Source: Emmonsiellopsis sp. PD_33 (Eukaryota > Ascomycota > Eurotiomycetes > Onygenales > Ajellomycetaceae). From it: 35,198 bases of DNA. The stretch covers positions 1-35,198 of the forward strand of contig JANTQF010000361.1 of NCBI GenBank assembly GCA_032988165.1. The letters are read 5' to 3'. The translations under genes and the position numbers were made by a program. The notes below the pieces were generated by a model. The model searched no databases. It saw only the letters and a list, made by a program, of their open reading frames with translations, and was not told where the DNA came from. This document shows, in pieces, positions 10,698 through 22,008 of the stretch (position 1 is its first letter; every line of letters begins with the position of its first letter).

Positions 10698-12083
10698 GTG
10701 GGTGGGTGGTAGGAGAGGAGAGGGATGTAATGTGTGGATGGATTAAGTAGGTGTTTGTTTTGGGCTGTGGGCGTATTTTTTGCTTGGATGGGAGCTATGG
10801 GTGTGTTTAATATATTGGGTATGTATATATAGCCGTGGGCATGCTGACCGGGCTAGTTTGAGTGTGAGGTATATTTATTATGTATGGCATGGGGTGTCGT
10901 GTCTATATTTAGCTGTTGTGCTCACATTCGTGGACCATGGGGGGGGATGAGAAACAAGATCCATGCAACTTGGTTTGATAGCATGGTGCGTTAATACATT
11001 GGATCAGGGTGGCTGTGATAAATCAGGGAATGGCTAACCGTCAAATCGCATGACCGGGACCGTCAGACATGGAACAAGAAAACAAGATTTCCTGTCAAAA
11101 TGCGGTATTATGCATGAAGAGGGGGATTTGGGTATATGATATAACCATGATATGATGCTGGGGATATCAGCGCTGTTTCAAGGGTATGTACAACGACAAC
11201 CTTTCAACCCTTACTCTCCTATTAATGTAAGCATAACTAATATGATAGCATGTTTCTCCAAGGTTTTCAGTAAGCTTTTTTTTTCTGTTTTCCTCGTTCC
11301 TAATTGTCTTCGACGACAAGGTGGTGTCTAGCTTGGTCCTCGGTATCTCAGGGGTTGACCTGACGGGGCTAGATAGATAATAATAATAGTACATGCCCAC
11401 CTATCGTGGCATATAGGGAGAAGGACGGTGAGAAGGAAAGAGGGATATAGAGAGGGACGATGAAAGGAGAATAGATACCAAAGGAAAGAGAAGAAAATAT
11501 TGGAAAAGGGGGGATATATTTTGAGCGTCAGACGTGCGTGCGTACATTGAATTAAAGCGTGGATCAAATCAGGAGGGGTAACTTGGAATAAAAAAAATTG
11601 TTTCGATCATGTCGAAGAGGTATGAATGAATATGCCAAAGCACACATGGAAGTGAACAAGAATATTATGGCAAACACAGAGAGAAAAAATCAAAAACTGC
11701 CCCGGCAGTGGGGTGGGATATACAGGCAGATGCAAAAACAGAGCAAAATCAAATAGCCGGACGACTGGAAGAGAAAAGGAAATGGAAACACCAAAGCGCA
11801 TTATACGGCTGATGTCGCGGAGGATTTGGACGTCGGCACAAGAAGCAATTGATGTCGTGCGCAAATATTTCTCTATTCTTGCCAAAACAAATCAATATGC
11901 CCCCTTTTCCTTCCTATCGCCCACTGAGTTGACCGGTTTTCAGCGAGGATGGTGAGTGTAATCAAAGCGCGGCAATATATCGTGTTCGCAAATCCGTCAT
12001 GTCCTCCGGCGTTGAATTTTGAATACTATCTTCCCCTATTTCCATTCCGGCCGCCCCTGGTTGCAGACAAATTGGTTGTTTCC
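10698..12083. other. Intergenic between convergent genes
   Basis: These 1.4 kb lie between the 3' ends of the VOC gene and the Chs7-like gene. The first ~250 bases are G- and T-rich and probably 3' UTR. A run of purine-rich sequence (GAGAAGG/GGAAAGAG) spans about 11417-11510. Open frames here are short and low in complexity. I see no gene, RNA or repeat family. Confidence 0.45.
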
Positions 12084-13465
12084 TTAGCTGTAGCCTCCGC
12101 CACCCACAGGCATGGGCCAGTCGTCTTCAGTGATACTGCTCCAGAATATCCAGACCATCCCCACAGAGAGCAGGGTAAATAATGTTTCGAAAAAGGCGCC
12201 ATTTATCTTCCCATTTGCCGCTTGGCAGAGATGGGTGCTGACGACGAACTGGAAAACCTGGCCAACGGCGAAAAGAAGAGCGGAGGCGCCGAGGTATACT
12301 ATACGCACCAAAACGAATGTTAGAATTCAGTAACGAGGGGAAGACTTTGGTTAAGGGATGCGTCCCGACGCGCATCCATGGATGGGAATAAAGTTCCCGA
12401 ATCATCAAAAAGTATAGAGAAATTCAAGTACGTACGCAAAGGCCGCATCTCTCCAAGTATACGAATGACCAATATCGCCTCGAGCACGAAAAATACGAAC
12501 AGACAGACCAATGGGAATAGGAGATATAGAACGTAGAGCCCGAGATTTCTGTTGTCGCCATCCAGGCTTGAGGCGAAATGGCCCGTCCAGGAAAAGGCAG
12601 TATCGAGCGCGATATAGCCGGTGCCTATGAAAAGGATAGCTCCCGAGGCGAGGTGAAGACCAACGGAGATAGGCGTGCCGTCGTCAAGCAGTTGGAATCC
12701 GACAACCGCGTTGAGAAGCAATACCCAGCATGTCGCCGCGATGGCACCCAAGTGGACCGCGGTGAATCCCTAAAGAAAAGGGTATACATCAATATGTGAC
12801 ACACCACGATACGGCGGAAATCAGTCATACTTTTCTGACATCAGCGGGGATGGGTAGGCCGCCGACGGAGAAGATCTCGCAGATCTGAATTATGATGAAT
12901 CCTGCTAGGAATATTTGCATCTCCCTGAACACTCAGTCAGTCAGTCGATGCTTCAAAGCGATATTCGATCCTGTCGCAAAGGTGAGCCCACCTTCTCCCC
13001 ACCGCAGCTTTCTTCAGCTCTGATCTCCATATCAAAAACGCGGTAAGCAGGATGCCAATGCCGCAGAGAAGAACGGATCCTGTTCGCACAAGTTACAATA
13101 AGCGTCCGTCCTGCGATACTTTGCTAGTCCACCGTCTGTTGGATTGAGTTTCTCGTACCCAGATTCGCGAGGTTTCTATCATTGCTCAAGCTCAGCCCAA
13201 CCAGCGCGCATCCGTCGAACAATTCATTTGGAGGCTGGTTATCCGCCTTACGGAAGAGCTGTATACACACGACGCGCATTAATATCTGGCCTTTGTAGAT
13301 GGTTAGCCATGGAGGGGGGAGGCGCATCACGTACATTGCATACTGGCAGAGTCGAGTCTCGACAAAAATCCTGTCGCAACACAACAAAGGCTATTAGTCT
13401 CGTAGATAGATAGACAGAACGGGGTCCTCTCGTACGTGGAAGTTGCCAAACTGAGTTGATCCCAT
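12084..13465 (-). CDS. Chs7-like (chitin synthase export chaperone family) membrane protein
   Basis: Seven exons on minus (13465-13436, 13370-13335, 13258-13159, 13079-12992, 12924-12831, 12769-12436, 12298-12084) give 298 aa from MGSTQFGNFHDFC; introns are 61-137 nt. Seven hydrophobic segments are visible, at about residues 56-73, 87-107, 118-140, 150-170, 187-213, 228-247 and 263-280. The N-terminal STLPVCN and the central GFQLLDDGTPIS correspond to the LPLC and GFQLYEDGTPLS motifs of Chs7, which lets class IV chitin synthase leave the endoplasmic reticulum. The C-terminal IFWSSITEDDWP matches the Chs7 tail. The divergence suggests a filamentous-fungal paralogue rather than the canonical chaperone, so the client is uncertain. 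Every junction keeps frame. The exon 6 donor could alternatively be four bases downstream, but the chosen one gives the family-like RPLLYLG. Confidence 0.87.
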
Positions 13466-16378
13466 CGTGGGCGATGGAACAGGGCCGTGGCCGTCTCCAG
13501 CAGGCGAGATGAGTGCCCGTCGCCCGTGGCCAGGTCAACACAACGAGTGGCGGGTCAATGCCGTCGAACAACAACTCTCAACCCCCAGAGCCACGCCACA
13601 ATGTCGAATCGAGGCAGGCCAGAATCAGCGACAGACGACACGGCGTGACGACGATTGCAGATTCGGCAGTCCAAGTCGGTTGGAGGTTGGCAGCGATGAG
13701 GTTGGAAGATGGCAGTGACAGCGACAGCGACAGCAACCAAACCCGCCAGAACCAGTCTTGAAACGGGACAGACAGACTGGTGGATTGCAGGCAGTGCGAG
13801 CAGCAGAAACAGCCAGTCACAGCCTGAAGCGAGAGGGACGGGGCAGAAGTCAATGCTAGGCGGGATTGAGGATAGACGGCCAGACAAAGCGCGCCAGAAT
13901 GTGGCTGACCGCAGCCCGGTCTGACGCCTATTGCAAGTTCCAGCTGGGAATCAGGGATCCGCCGTCTGCCACTGGCTGTTTGATGACATGCAATTCATCC
14001 GTCGAATACAACCCCAGCTAGCGGTGGTGCGGTGCAGCAAATAGGAACAGTTTGAACAGACAGCCCAGCAGTCAAGCAGCCATCTGCAATTTGCAGCTCG
14101 AGTCTCCAGCCACTCGCACCCCGGCTTCTACCAAAATAAAGAATAATTACGGGCCAATCCAGCTGTAGAGAATCAGTTAAATACGATAGCAAGGGGGCAG
14201 CAAAGACTAAAGGCAATCGATGTCCTCGGAGGGCAGCCAGCAGCAGCAAAGAAACTACATATTCATGCGGACCTGCGGGTGCATTGCACGCTATATTGGA
14301 CATGTCTCTCGCAACAAACACACTCTTCAAAATCCAATTCACCTTATTTGAAGTGAACCAGCCGTTCTCCCAGTTGACCGCCTCCCCGTCATTGTTTTCT
14401 GTTTGCGGGTTGAACCTTTGCCCGGCAGTTCTAGGCTTGCTCTCCACCCACCGCGCCCCATAGCGGACCAACGGTTAGGGATGTAACAGCCCAAGGCAGC
14501 CCAATCTTCTCCACACCTCACGAGTTAAAATTAAAAATATGTGATGCCACTGTTCAGTGTTTGGTTGACTCCGCGCGTTTGAAGCGTCCCGAGTTTCACC
14601 CTCCATCTCAACCGATCTGTCTTTTTGTCGGCTTCAGCATTGGGCATGCAAACAAAATTCCTACGCCCTGAATGTTTTCGCTTTATCCAGCGTTACAACA
14701 GCAGGAGAGAAAAAAAAATGCTGTGGGACGTCACCCTGCCCAAGACCCGCAGCGACCCCCTCCTTCGGGGTTGCACAACACAATTGTGCCCGCTGTTCGA
14801 GGCTACGGGGGATATTCTGAATCGGAGACCAGAGGATAGGAAGGACGACAATTCCCCATCCGGACGGCCTGGGAATGTTCGGACTTTTGACCTTTTTACT
14901 ATTATTTATGGTTCGTTCTGAGTCCCATTTCGAACTCGACATCTTGTGTGCTCCGAAAAATTGTACCACACCAAGTCCGGATGCTAGTTAAACATTGTGC
15001 TCGTAATACTTGGTGTTTGCACAACTAATGTTTGCCTTCGCTGGGGATCCTGGCGAGCCCCTGTTGTTTCCATCTTCCCCCCCTGGCTGCCCAAGTGACT
15101 TAAAGTTGACCATCATCACGGGGGAAAAGCCGAAATGGTAAAAAGAAGGAGCTTCTCATGTTTCATCGACGAGTTCGCCGGGTCATGGGCTGCATGAGGT
15201 GTTTTTATCCTTCCTCGAATGCATATACTGTTCAAAAATAAAGTTGATTTCTTACTTTACTTCGCAGCGAGGGGTTCGTGGTCGTCTTCGTGGATTCTCG
15301 TTGCAGCCCATTTGGGAGCGAGGGCCCAGGGGGAATCTCGCGAACTGTTATTTATTTTAGTCTCAGGGGCGATCTCGATCAGAAAACGGTGCCGATCTAT
15401 CGGAAATGACAGAGGCCACCATGAGGGGGCACTGGTTAGCGCACTGCTCACAATGTCCTCGCTATCACACGTGAGCATCCACGCCGTTGAAACGAGACGT
15501 TCGTTTGTATGAGAGATGTCGAGAACTCGCCAATGTGACTTTGAAGATTCAGTTTTGCACTACAAATCCGACCAGTGTCTCCAGCAGTACTTCGATAACT
15601 CCATTGATCAAGCATCCACCGTGTCTCTCGGTTCGGAGTCCTGTTCCCTTTCACAAGGCTGAGTTCAAATACTCATGTCCAATCCTTACCATGGAAAATG
15701 TCATTCAAATTCACACCGGCACTGGTCCTAAATGTCCAACTTTTTGGGGGCTGCTATTTCGGAACATGGGCTCCCTATCCAGCGAGCCCAGTGATACACG
15801 CCTACAATCAGAACATTATGGTCTACAATGCCGATTGACTGTTTGAAACATCCACCTTGCTGAAGCCGGCGGTTCGAGCCATTTTCACTTCTTGGACGGC
15901 TACGCGCGAGCTTCTTGGTCAACGGCAAAGCTTTCTATGGGCGTTTTGATATCTCGGGCAGTTTTTACACAGGAAACGACACGCGTCTGTTTCATTGATA
16001 GTCGGAGGAAGATTGCCAATGTTGCGATTCGCTGATGCTTCTATTGCCGGTACCGCCCAACGGCGAGTAACCCACATATCGGACTGTTCATCTGCAATAC
16101 CAACAACCGAAATGGCGGGGAGGGAAGCCCCAAACATCAGTGTCTGCTCCGCCAGCTCCTATCACCGCGTCCGCTACCCTGCCAAGCAACTTTCGACCGT
16201 TAGGTTTCTCTAGTCATTCATCTAACTGGGAAGTCAAAGTGACTAGGTAGGACAGGTCCCTCGCTTTCCAAGACAAGCATGCAATTGATATCCTCTTCCT
16301 ACATGGTATCAATTAATCTATGACTCTGCTGAAGTCTGTTAACTCACTTAAAATCTTAATAGCGCCATCAATTACTCC
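13466..16378. other. Gene-poor region, about 2.9 kb
   Basis: No gene can be supported. The left part (13466-14500) is the upstream region of the Chs7-like gene and contains short GACAGC repeats near 13714-13735. The part at 15480-16215 has patches of coding-like composition in several frames of both strands, but each patch is broken by stops and no frame joins into a recognisable protein. It may be a decayed gene or element. Short C and G runs are scattered through the region. Confidence 0.4.
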
Positions 16379-16501
16379 ATGAGAGCTTTCAAATTTTGGC
16401 TCAAGATATATGGGATTGGGTTCTTTGCTGCGTTTATCCAAGGAGTCAACATCATCTTGGTGGTAAAGGGGCCCCTACCTCAGAGAACCTTCAAGTATTA
16501 A
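16379..16501 (+). CDS. Doubtful 40-codon ORF with one hydrophobic segment
   Basis: An ATG-initiated frame of 40 codons starts MRAFKFWLKIYGIGFFAAF and contains one hydrophobic stretch (about residues 10-29) flanked by basic residues, like a single-pass small membrane protein. It ends 57 bases before the 3' end of the convergent minus-strand gene. There is no family evidence, and an ORF of this size is expected by chance, so I list it only as a candidate. Confidence 0.18.
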   Translation: MRAFKFWLKIYGIGFFAAFIQGVNIILVVKGPLPQRTFKY

Positions 16502-16557
16502 TTACGATTTCTTCTTCTGATTCAGACATGGCCTCTGCCTTGCAAAAAGGCGAGGTT

Positions 16558-17712
16558 TTAGCCCACGGCCTTCGCAACGCGCGCTACTTTCCCCAAGGCG
16601 TCTTGCATTCCACCAACATTCGCATTCCCGCTTAGTAGATACCGAGACAAAACCCGTACTGCTTCCACCCAGTCCTGCTTAAAACAGAGATCGTACCCAC
16701 GTGTGAATTTAAGCTCAAAAACATCTGACTCTGAGCACCCCTTCTGCTGGACTCTGGATATGACATCGCAGGGAAAAAATCCACGAGCCACATGAAACAG
16801 CTCACCATGAAAGCCTGCCACAAAAACCTCTTGGTCACAAAAGCTGCTGCAAACCTTGAGGTTTGACGCAAGTTGACCAAGCATTACACTCACTGTCTCA
16901 GCGAGAAATTCTTTCCAAGTCTGTCCTTCCCACCACTACATCATCATGTCAGTCCGAGGAAGCAAGGCAAAGATATGGGATGTTCATACTGCGGGATATG
17001 TAATTATAGGTACCCCCAAGTTCGGCGGGCCAACGGTGACGGCACCTTGATACCTGGATGCGAACTTCTTGCCGCCAATCACATATTTGAGCGTGGGTTT
17101 CCCAGAAGGACAACTGCGAGAAAACGTCAGTATGTACAGACCGGCTTGGATGTGTAATTGATACTTACTAGATCCTCAGACCTTCAGGTACAGCCAGACC
17201 GAGCCAATCATAAACATCCTGCAGCAGCTTCTGCAGCATCCAGCCTTCACATTGGATGAATTCGCTTAGCCAGTTCTGATTCTCAACCACCTCCCAGTTT
17301 TTACGAGGCAGAGTAATCGTCTCGACCCGTCGTAGAGCCCTTGTGATACCCGTTTCGCAGAGGTCCGGCTCGTGGAGATGGTCTGCTCGCCACCGTTCCA
17401 GGCTGTCGCGGTAGCTCGGCAGGTCACCAAACAGGCTCTTAAATCTAGTTTGGCCGGCAGGCCAAAACGTTTCGCGATTGTAGGGTGCAATATCGCTGTC
17501 GCGGAATGCCCATGGCATCAGTTTCTCCACATCGCTGTCTGAGGTGGGAGGGGGAGGGGGGTTGGTCAGCAAAAGATAGGATAGGAAACGGTGGTTGGGG
17601 GGGGGGGCGAATCCGCGCAACAATGGATTTCACCTTCTTGTTCAGCATCGATAGCTCTCGGTATCAGCTCGTCTAGATCCACAATTTTCGAATGAATCGT
17701 TGCAGTGGCCAT
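16558..17712 (-). CDS. Conserved-looking protein of unrecognised family, 316 aa
   Basis: Four exons on minus (17712-17634, 17538-17169, 17113-16990, 16935-16558) give 316 aa starting MATATIHSKIVDLDELIP. Introns are 95, 55 and 54 nt with good GT-AG ends; all three junctions preserve frame and remove every stop. The protein is mixed alpha/beta and rich in Trp and aromatic residues. An N-terminal acidic segment leads to KLMPWAFRDSDIAPYN, a long helical stretch at about 100-145 (ALRRVETITLPRKNWEVV), a Gly-rich middle (GGKKFASRYQGAVTVGPP), then WWEGQTWKEFL and a strand-rich C-terminus (VFVAGFHGELFHVARGF). No signal peptide or transmembrane helix is seen and I recognise no catalytic motif. The gene looks intact and expressed-type. 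Intron 1 contains an 11-C run in the sense strand just upstream of its polypyrimidine tract. Confidence 0.78.
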
Positions 17713-17976
17713 GTCAGCGGCAGCTCCGCGGGAGGGAAACGAGCGTTGTGTTGTTCAGCTCTAGGCTTCAGCTCCCAGGGTGAATCTGTCATCGCCCTGT
17801 TGTCCTATTCAGGACCCAGATTCGATGGTTATCGGAATGCCATACACTATATAACTAGCTCAACAAAGAAATATGTTGGAGTTGAACAATGGCTAGGCGC
17901 AGACATGGACAGGAACAGTGGGGCGTAGTCCTCTCAATAAAACCAACAGCCCACCTCTACCCCACAACAAACCAAA

Positions 17977-18094
17977 GACAAGATGGCCGAGTGGTTAAGG
18001 CGTACCGTTCAAGTATCACGTGAACACTTGGTCCCTTCAAGGGTCCAGATCCGGTATGGGGAAACCCGCGTGAGTTCGAGTCTCGCTCTTGTCA
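17977..18094 (+). tRNA. tRNA-Leu(CAA) with a 37-nt intron
   Basis: The sequence folds as a leucine tRNA. A 7-bp acceptor stem pairs GACAAGA with TCTTGTC, followed by discriminator A at 18094. The D-arm is GCC/GGC, the anticodon stem TACCG/CGGTA, the T-arm GTGAG-TTCGAGT-CTCGC, and there is a long class II variable arm. Anticodon CAA is at 18010-18012. The intron, one base 3' of the anticodon as usual for nuclear tRNA introns, is 18014-18050 and contains CTTG able to pair with the anticodon region. A T-rich RNA polymerase III terminator follows within about 10 bases. CAA decodes UUG; introns in this isoacceptor are common in fungi. Confidence 0.95.
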
Positions 18095-18131
18095 ACAATC
18101 TTTCTTTTTTTTTTCTTGTGGTTTTTTTTTT
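18095..18131 (+). terminator. Pol III terminator T-tract after tRNA-Leu
   Basis: Two T runs (about 18107-18115 and 18122-18130) lie immediately 3' of the mature tRNA end, the expected RNA polymerase III stop signal. Confidence 0.8.
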
Positions 18132-19009
18132 ACTGGTCAGGTCGGGGGTTGGGGGCCCTTCTTCCTTTTTCTTTTATTATTAAAATGATTTGCTATACAG
18201 GGCTATCTATGTATACAAGTACGGCAGGTAGGTAGGTATTATCATCAACAAGTTACAACTCCCACTCCACTTCTTGGGAACAAGACCATTCCATGGATTC
18301 ATCCACTCCCCGCCTAAACTACTAAACTATAAACTCTCACATGTTATGGCATCTAACTAAATACCATGTATAACAAATAAATGTTGAATCGTATTATATT
18401 TCTCTTTCTCTCCTCCTTTTTTGATTTTTATCAAGCTGTAATAGAATGCCTCCATCAAACACCAAGGTGACTGGACTGAACTGCGACTAGCCTAGCCTGC
18501 TCGCCGTCATGAACAACTAACGATACTCCGAGTAGATGGAAGATGAAGATGGAAATGAAGAGGTAGACGAAGATGGTAGACTTCGGAAGGGGCAAAGGGT
18601 GAAGGGTCGCGGAGGTGAGTTGGCGGGGGAGGGTGTGGGGGGGGATCAGAAAAGAATCAGAAAAGAACAAAAAACGTATAAAAAAGTAAATCTGAAAATC
18701 CCGCTCTTGACATCCCCTTGAATTTTTTCCCCCTTCCTCCGAAGCTCCTTCCTCCCGATCCCATAAAGTACGATGCCTGCCTGCCTTCTTTAAAAATGAA
18801 CAAAAGGGAACAGGACAAAAGACAAGGTAGGTAATACATAAAACCCACACCCACACAGACGACGCACGCATACATGTCAGGCGAGGAGCAGGAACCGTCA
18901 AAGTCCTCAAACATGTTTGTCCATATCGGCAATAGATAAAAACCTGGCCTGGATGGCGCAAGATGCAAGGTCGAGATAAGAAAAACGCTGGTAGGAACAC
19001 AAAAGGGTA
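18132..19009. other. Intergenic: probable 3' UTR of the Ubp3-like gene
   Basis: No gene is supported in this stretch. It lies downstream of the minus-strand deubiquitinase. A long minus frame at 18455-19000 is low in complexity, has no domain and runs into the 3' UTR, so I treat it as chance. Confidence 0.5.
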
Positions 19010-22008
19010 TTATACGGTAGAATGAATCTTCTGGTAGAAGAGTAAATACGCGACCTTGTTATCTCGGACTCCGAATCGGCTGCTTGGCGTGCCCTTGCCG
19101 GACGACTCTCCCGAAGGCGAGGCAGCGCCGTTGACCACGGCGGCCATGGATTTCTTGCTGGGATGGCCACTGCTGTTAGTGCCATTGACTTGGCTCCAAC
19201 CATGTTCGTTTTCCTGTCGTTCCTGCTGCTCCAGGTCGAACTGTTCATAGATATTGCCATGCGGGACCTTATCCGCTAGCTTGTGTTGCTCGAGGGCGGC
19301 AGCAAGAACCTTGGGATCTTCCTCGCTTCCGGCGTTTGCAACATCTTCGCTCTTGACGCGACGGATGACGGTGTCGTCGAGACGGATCCACTCGCGACCA
19401 TCTTGACGGCGGACATCCACCGTGTAGTGGCCACCACTAGCGTTCTTGCCATGGTGGTATATTACTCCAGTAAGGCGGTATTTAGGAGCCCCGCTGCCTT
19501 GGGCGGAGAGTATGTTGCGTCGATGAGGTGGGAAGACCTCCTTGGGAAGTTCAAGTTCTAGAGGATATCCAATCTTCTTCCAGATTTTCTGGGTTCCCTT
19601 GGTAACGTTGTCGTACTGGAAGCGTTTTAGATGAAGAATGAGGACCGGGGGAAAGCTCTCAATGAAGACCTGTTTGGTAGCGGTAACCTTGGGGCCACGC
19701 GATGAGTTGAAATCGCCTTGCATGGTCTCCGGCTTGGTAAGGCCCTTGAGGGCATCGATGATATTATTGACTTGAGGGGAACCAATGTCGAGTTGAAGGG
19801 ATTGGTAGGGTTCGAGAGTGACGGAGTTCTTGTTTCCGGGTACCCTAAACTCGGATCTGAGCTTCCCACCAAAGATTTTCGTGATTGGTGATTCAGCGGC
19901 AATGTGGCCAGATGATCTTGTGACAGCGGGTTTCTGTTTGTGTCCGACTTCTAACCATCCCTCAACGGAAGGCTCTGAATCCACGGATACGAAGTCTATT
20001 TCAACTGGGGTAGGGACATCTGATCCAGTTGGGGTTGCTTGCTTAAGTGCTAGGGTGCATTCTTCGTGGAGCTCCTCGAGAAGGAATCCAAGGAATTCTT
20101 GAGCATCCTGCTGGTGGCCACGCTGCTCGTTGTTAGCCGTAGAATTCATAGGAGGAAAGGGCGCCAAGAACTTACCCGCATGTCCCGAAAACGGGGAAGG
20201 TGTCTAATTACTTGATAAACATATTCCGGAATGAAAGAATCGCCGTATTGCTCCAATTCATTTTGCTTCAACCGTAGTCGCAATTGCTCGACGGACGTTG
20301 CTGCATCAATTACCCGATATTCCCTCATAAACATGATCCTGGTGTTGTTATTAGTAAGAAGGACCAAGGTGGAACAGATACTACTACTCACATGGCATCG
20401 ATTAGTGGAAGATCGCTTTTGAAACTATGAACAGCGCGCCGGCCGATTTTGTCAAGAAATTCATAGAAAGGAACGCAAAAAACAAGAATTTGCAGAATCT
20501 AGGCATATGTTAATTAAGCGTCAAGGACGATCATGGGGCTTGGGAAAGCGTACCGAATTCATATAGCACATATTACCTGTATTTACAAGCCCACGGGGCT
20601 CAACGAATGCAATTTTATGTCCGGATTGTTCAGCATCATAACCCAGGTTATTAATAACATCGAAGAGCGATTCGCCTTTCGATACACCAAGGCCACTGAT
20701 TCCGGTAGATGTGGGGGCGGCGTCGCCGCCAGAAGCTGGGGCTTTGGTCCGTACAAGGTCGGCCCATGATTTGGGTTGAGGCTTGGGAGGAGGTGCAGCG
20801 GTGGGGGACCCTTCTGTTGTGGGCAATGAGTCCGTTGGCTGTGTCGAAGTAACCTCTACCTGAGATTTGTTCTCAGATGTAGTTGGAGTTGCCTCGTCAG
20901 GCTTTGGGGTCACTGGGGTGCGCTGTTTCGTAGCGCTAGTAGGTGGTTGCTTTGCTGTGCTGGGGCTTGCTGGGTATACGGGCACGACGGGCACGACAGG
21001 GGCCGCGTGGCGTGTGCTACCCGGTTGTGTGGGGGTTTGTTGTGTTCGAGCTGAGGTCTGAGAAGGGATAACAGATGATGGGGTTGTAGGTTGGGTGGAA
21101 ACAGACTCCGAGGGTTGATGGGGCGTCGCAGGGGCTTGTGGTTCCGATTCAGCAGGCTTTGATGGCTCGATAGCCGGTGCAATCTCTTGTTCTTCACCCT
21201 GAGGCTGGTCCTTTGACGAGGGAAATTGGACTGGTACTGTAGAAGCTTGCAAAGATCCGACTTTCCGTCGTCGTCGGGGAATCTTAGCAGGAAACGGGGC
21301 TTCAGGGACGGAGAGCCAAGGAAGCTGAAGGGAAGCACTGTTAGAATTGACATGATTCTGATTTTTACTGCCCAACGGGGTTCTTACGGGGGGTTGGAAA
21401 AGCTGTCTTGACAATGGAGTTGCAGCCTTTGTCCGTTCCGGGACGCTGGATGGGACGCTGGAGGGGGTACGGGGTGCAGGGCTGCTGCTGGTGCTGGTAT
21501 CAAAAGCGGGATCTCTTGGCACCCCTGGCTGGGTGCTAATAGCTGGGTTCGCGGGTATGCCATGGCTATCCGGCAGGGCGGAAGAAGGGCCCGACGAAGG
21601 CGGTGGCGTGGGGGAAAACGAAGACTGCAGCGGTGTTGAAGAAGTAGTGTTGGGCTGTGCGGGAATGTGAGGTGGCATAGGTGGTGGTGGGCCAGAGAGA
21701 GCTGGCGGAGGGGGTTGCGAACGAGGAGGATATGACGAAACAATCAACGGAGTATATGGTTGATACTGCTGCGGCGGAGGAGGCGGGTGATGGGGCTGAT
21801 GCGGGTAGTTATACCACTGCTGGTAGTGCTGCGCTGGGTAGGGCGGCAGTGGCCCGTTCGCGTGGGTATGGGGAGGGTGATACGGCATGAAGCCGGCGGC
21901 CCCCCGGATACCGGGAGGCCCCGACACGTAGGGAACCTCATGCTGCCTGCGCGGAGGCGGTATGGGAGGCTGGCCGTGGGGCATCGGGGGTAGATGATGG
22001 TTCATCAT
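19010..22008 (-). CDS. ubp3: Ubiquitin carboxyl-terminal hydrolase, Ubp3/USP10 family
   Basis: Four exons on minus (22008-20554, 20498-20392, 20338-20176, 20122-19010) with 53-55 nt introns give 945 aa (944 if the second Met is used). Residues 1 to about 450 are Pro/Gln/Ser/Thr-rich and disordered, opening MMNHHLPPMPHGQPP. The USP fold begins at GLVNTGNMCYMNS, with catalytic Cys481. RGHQQDAQEFLGFLL is the QQDA box at about 576. SPITKIFGGKLRSEF and SFPPVLILHLKRFQYD follow, and the His box YHHGKNASGGHYTV places the catalytic His at about 808, with WIRLDD supplying Asp. The SPI-K-FGG block and the YRLTGVIYHHGK block match yeast Ubp3. In yeast and animals Ubp3/USP10 works with Bre5/G3BP on ribosome, trafficking and stress-granule substrates. 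The catalytic residues are complete, so it should be active. It is divergent from a Mag2/RNF10-like ligase. Confidence 0.93.

Noticed and set aside
13995..14471. 158-codon minus-strand frame
   Set aside because: It begins at a non-ATG codon, has no domain or plausible splice partners, and lies in the upstream region of the Chs7-like gene.
18455..19000. 181-codon minus-strand frame
   Set aside because: It sits in the 3' flank of the deubiquitinase, overlaps its stop region, and is low-complexity with no family.
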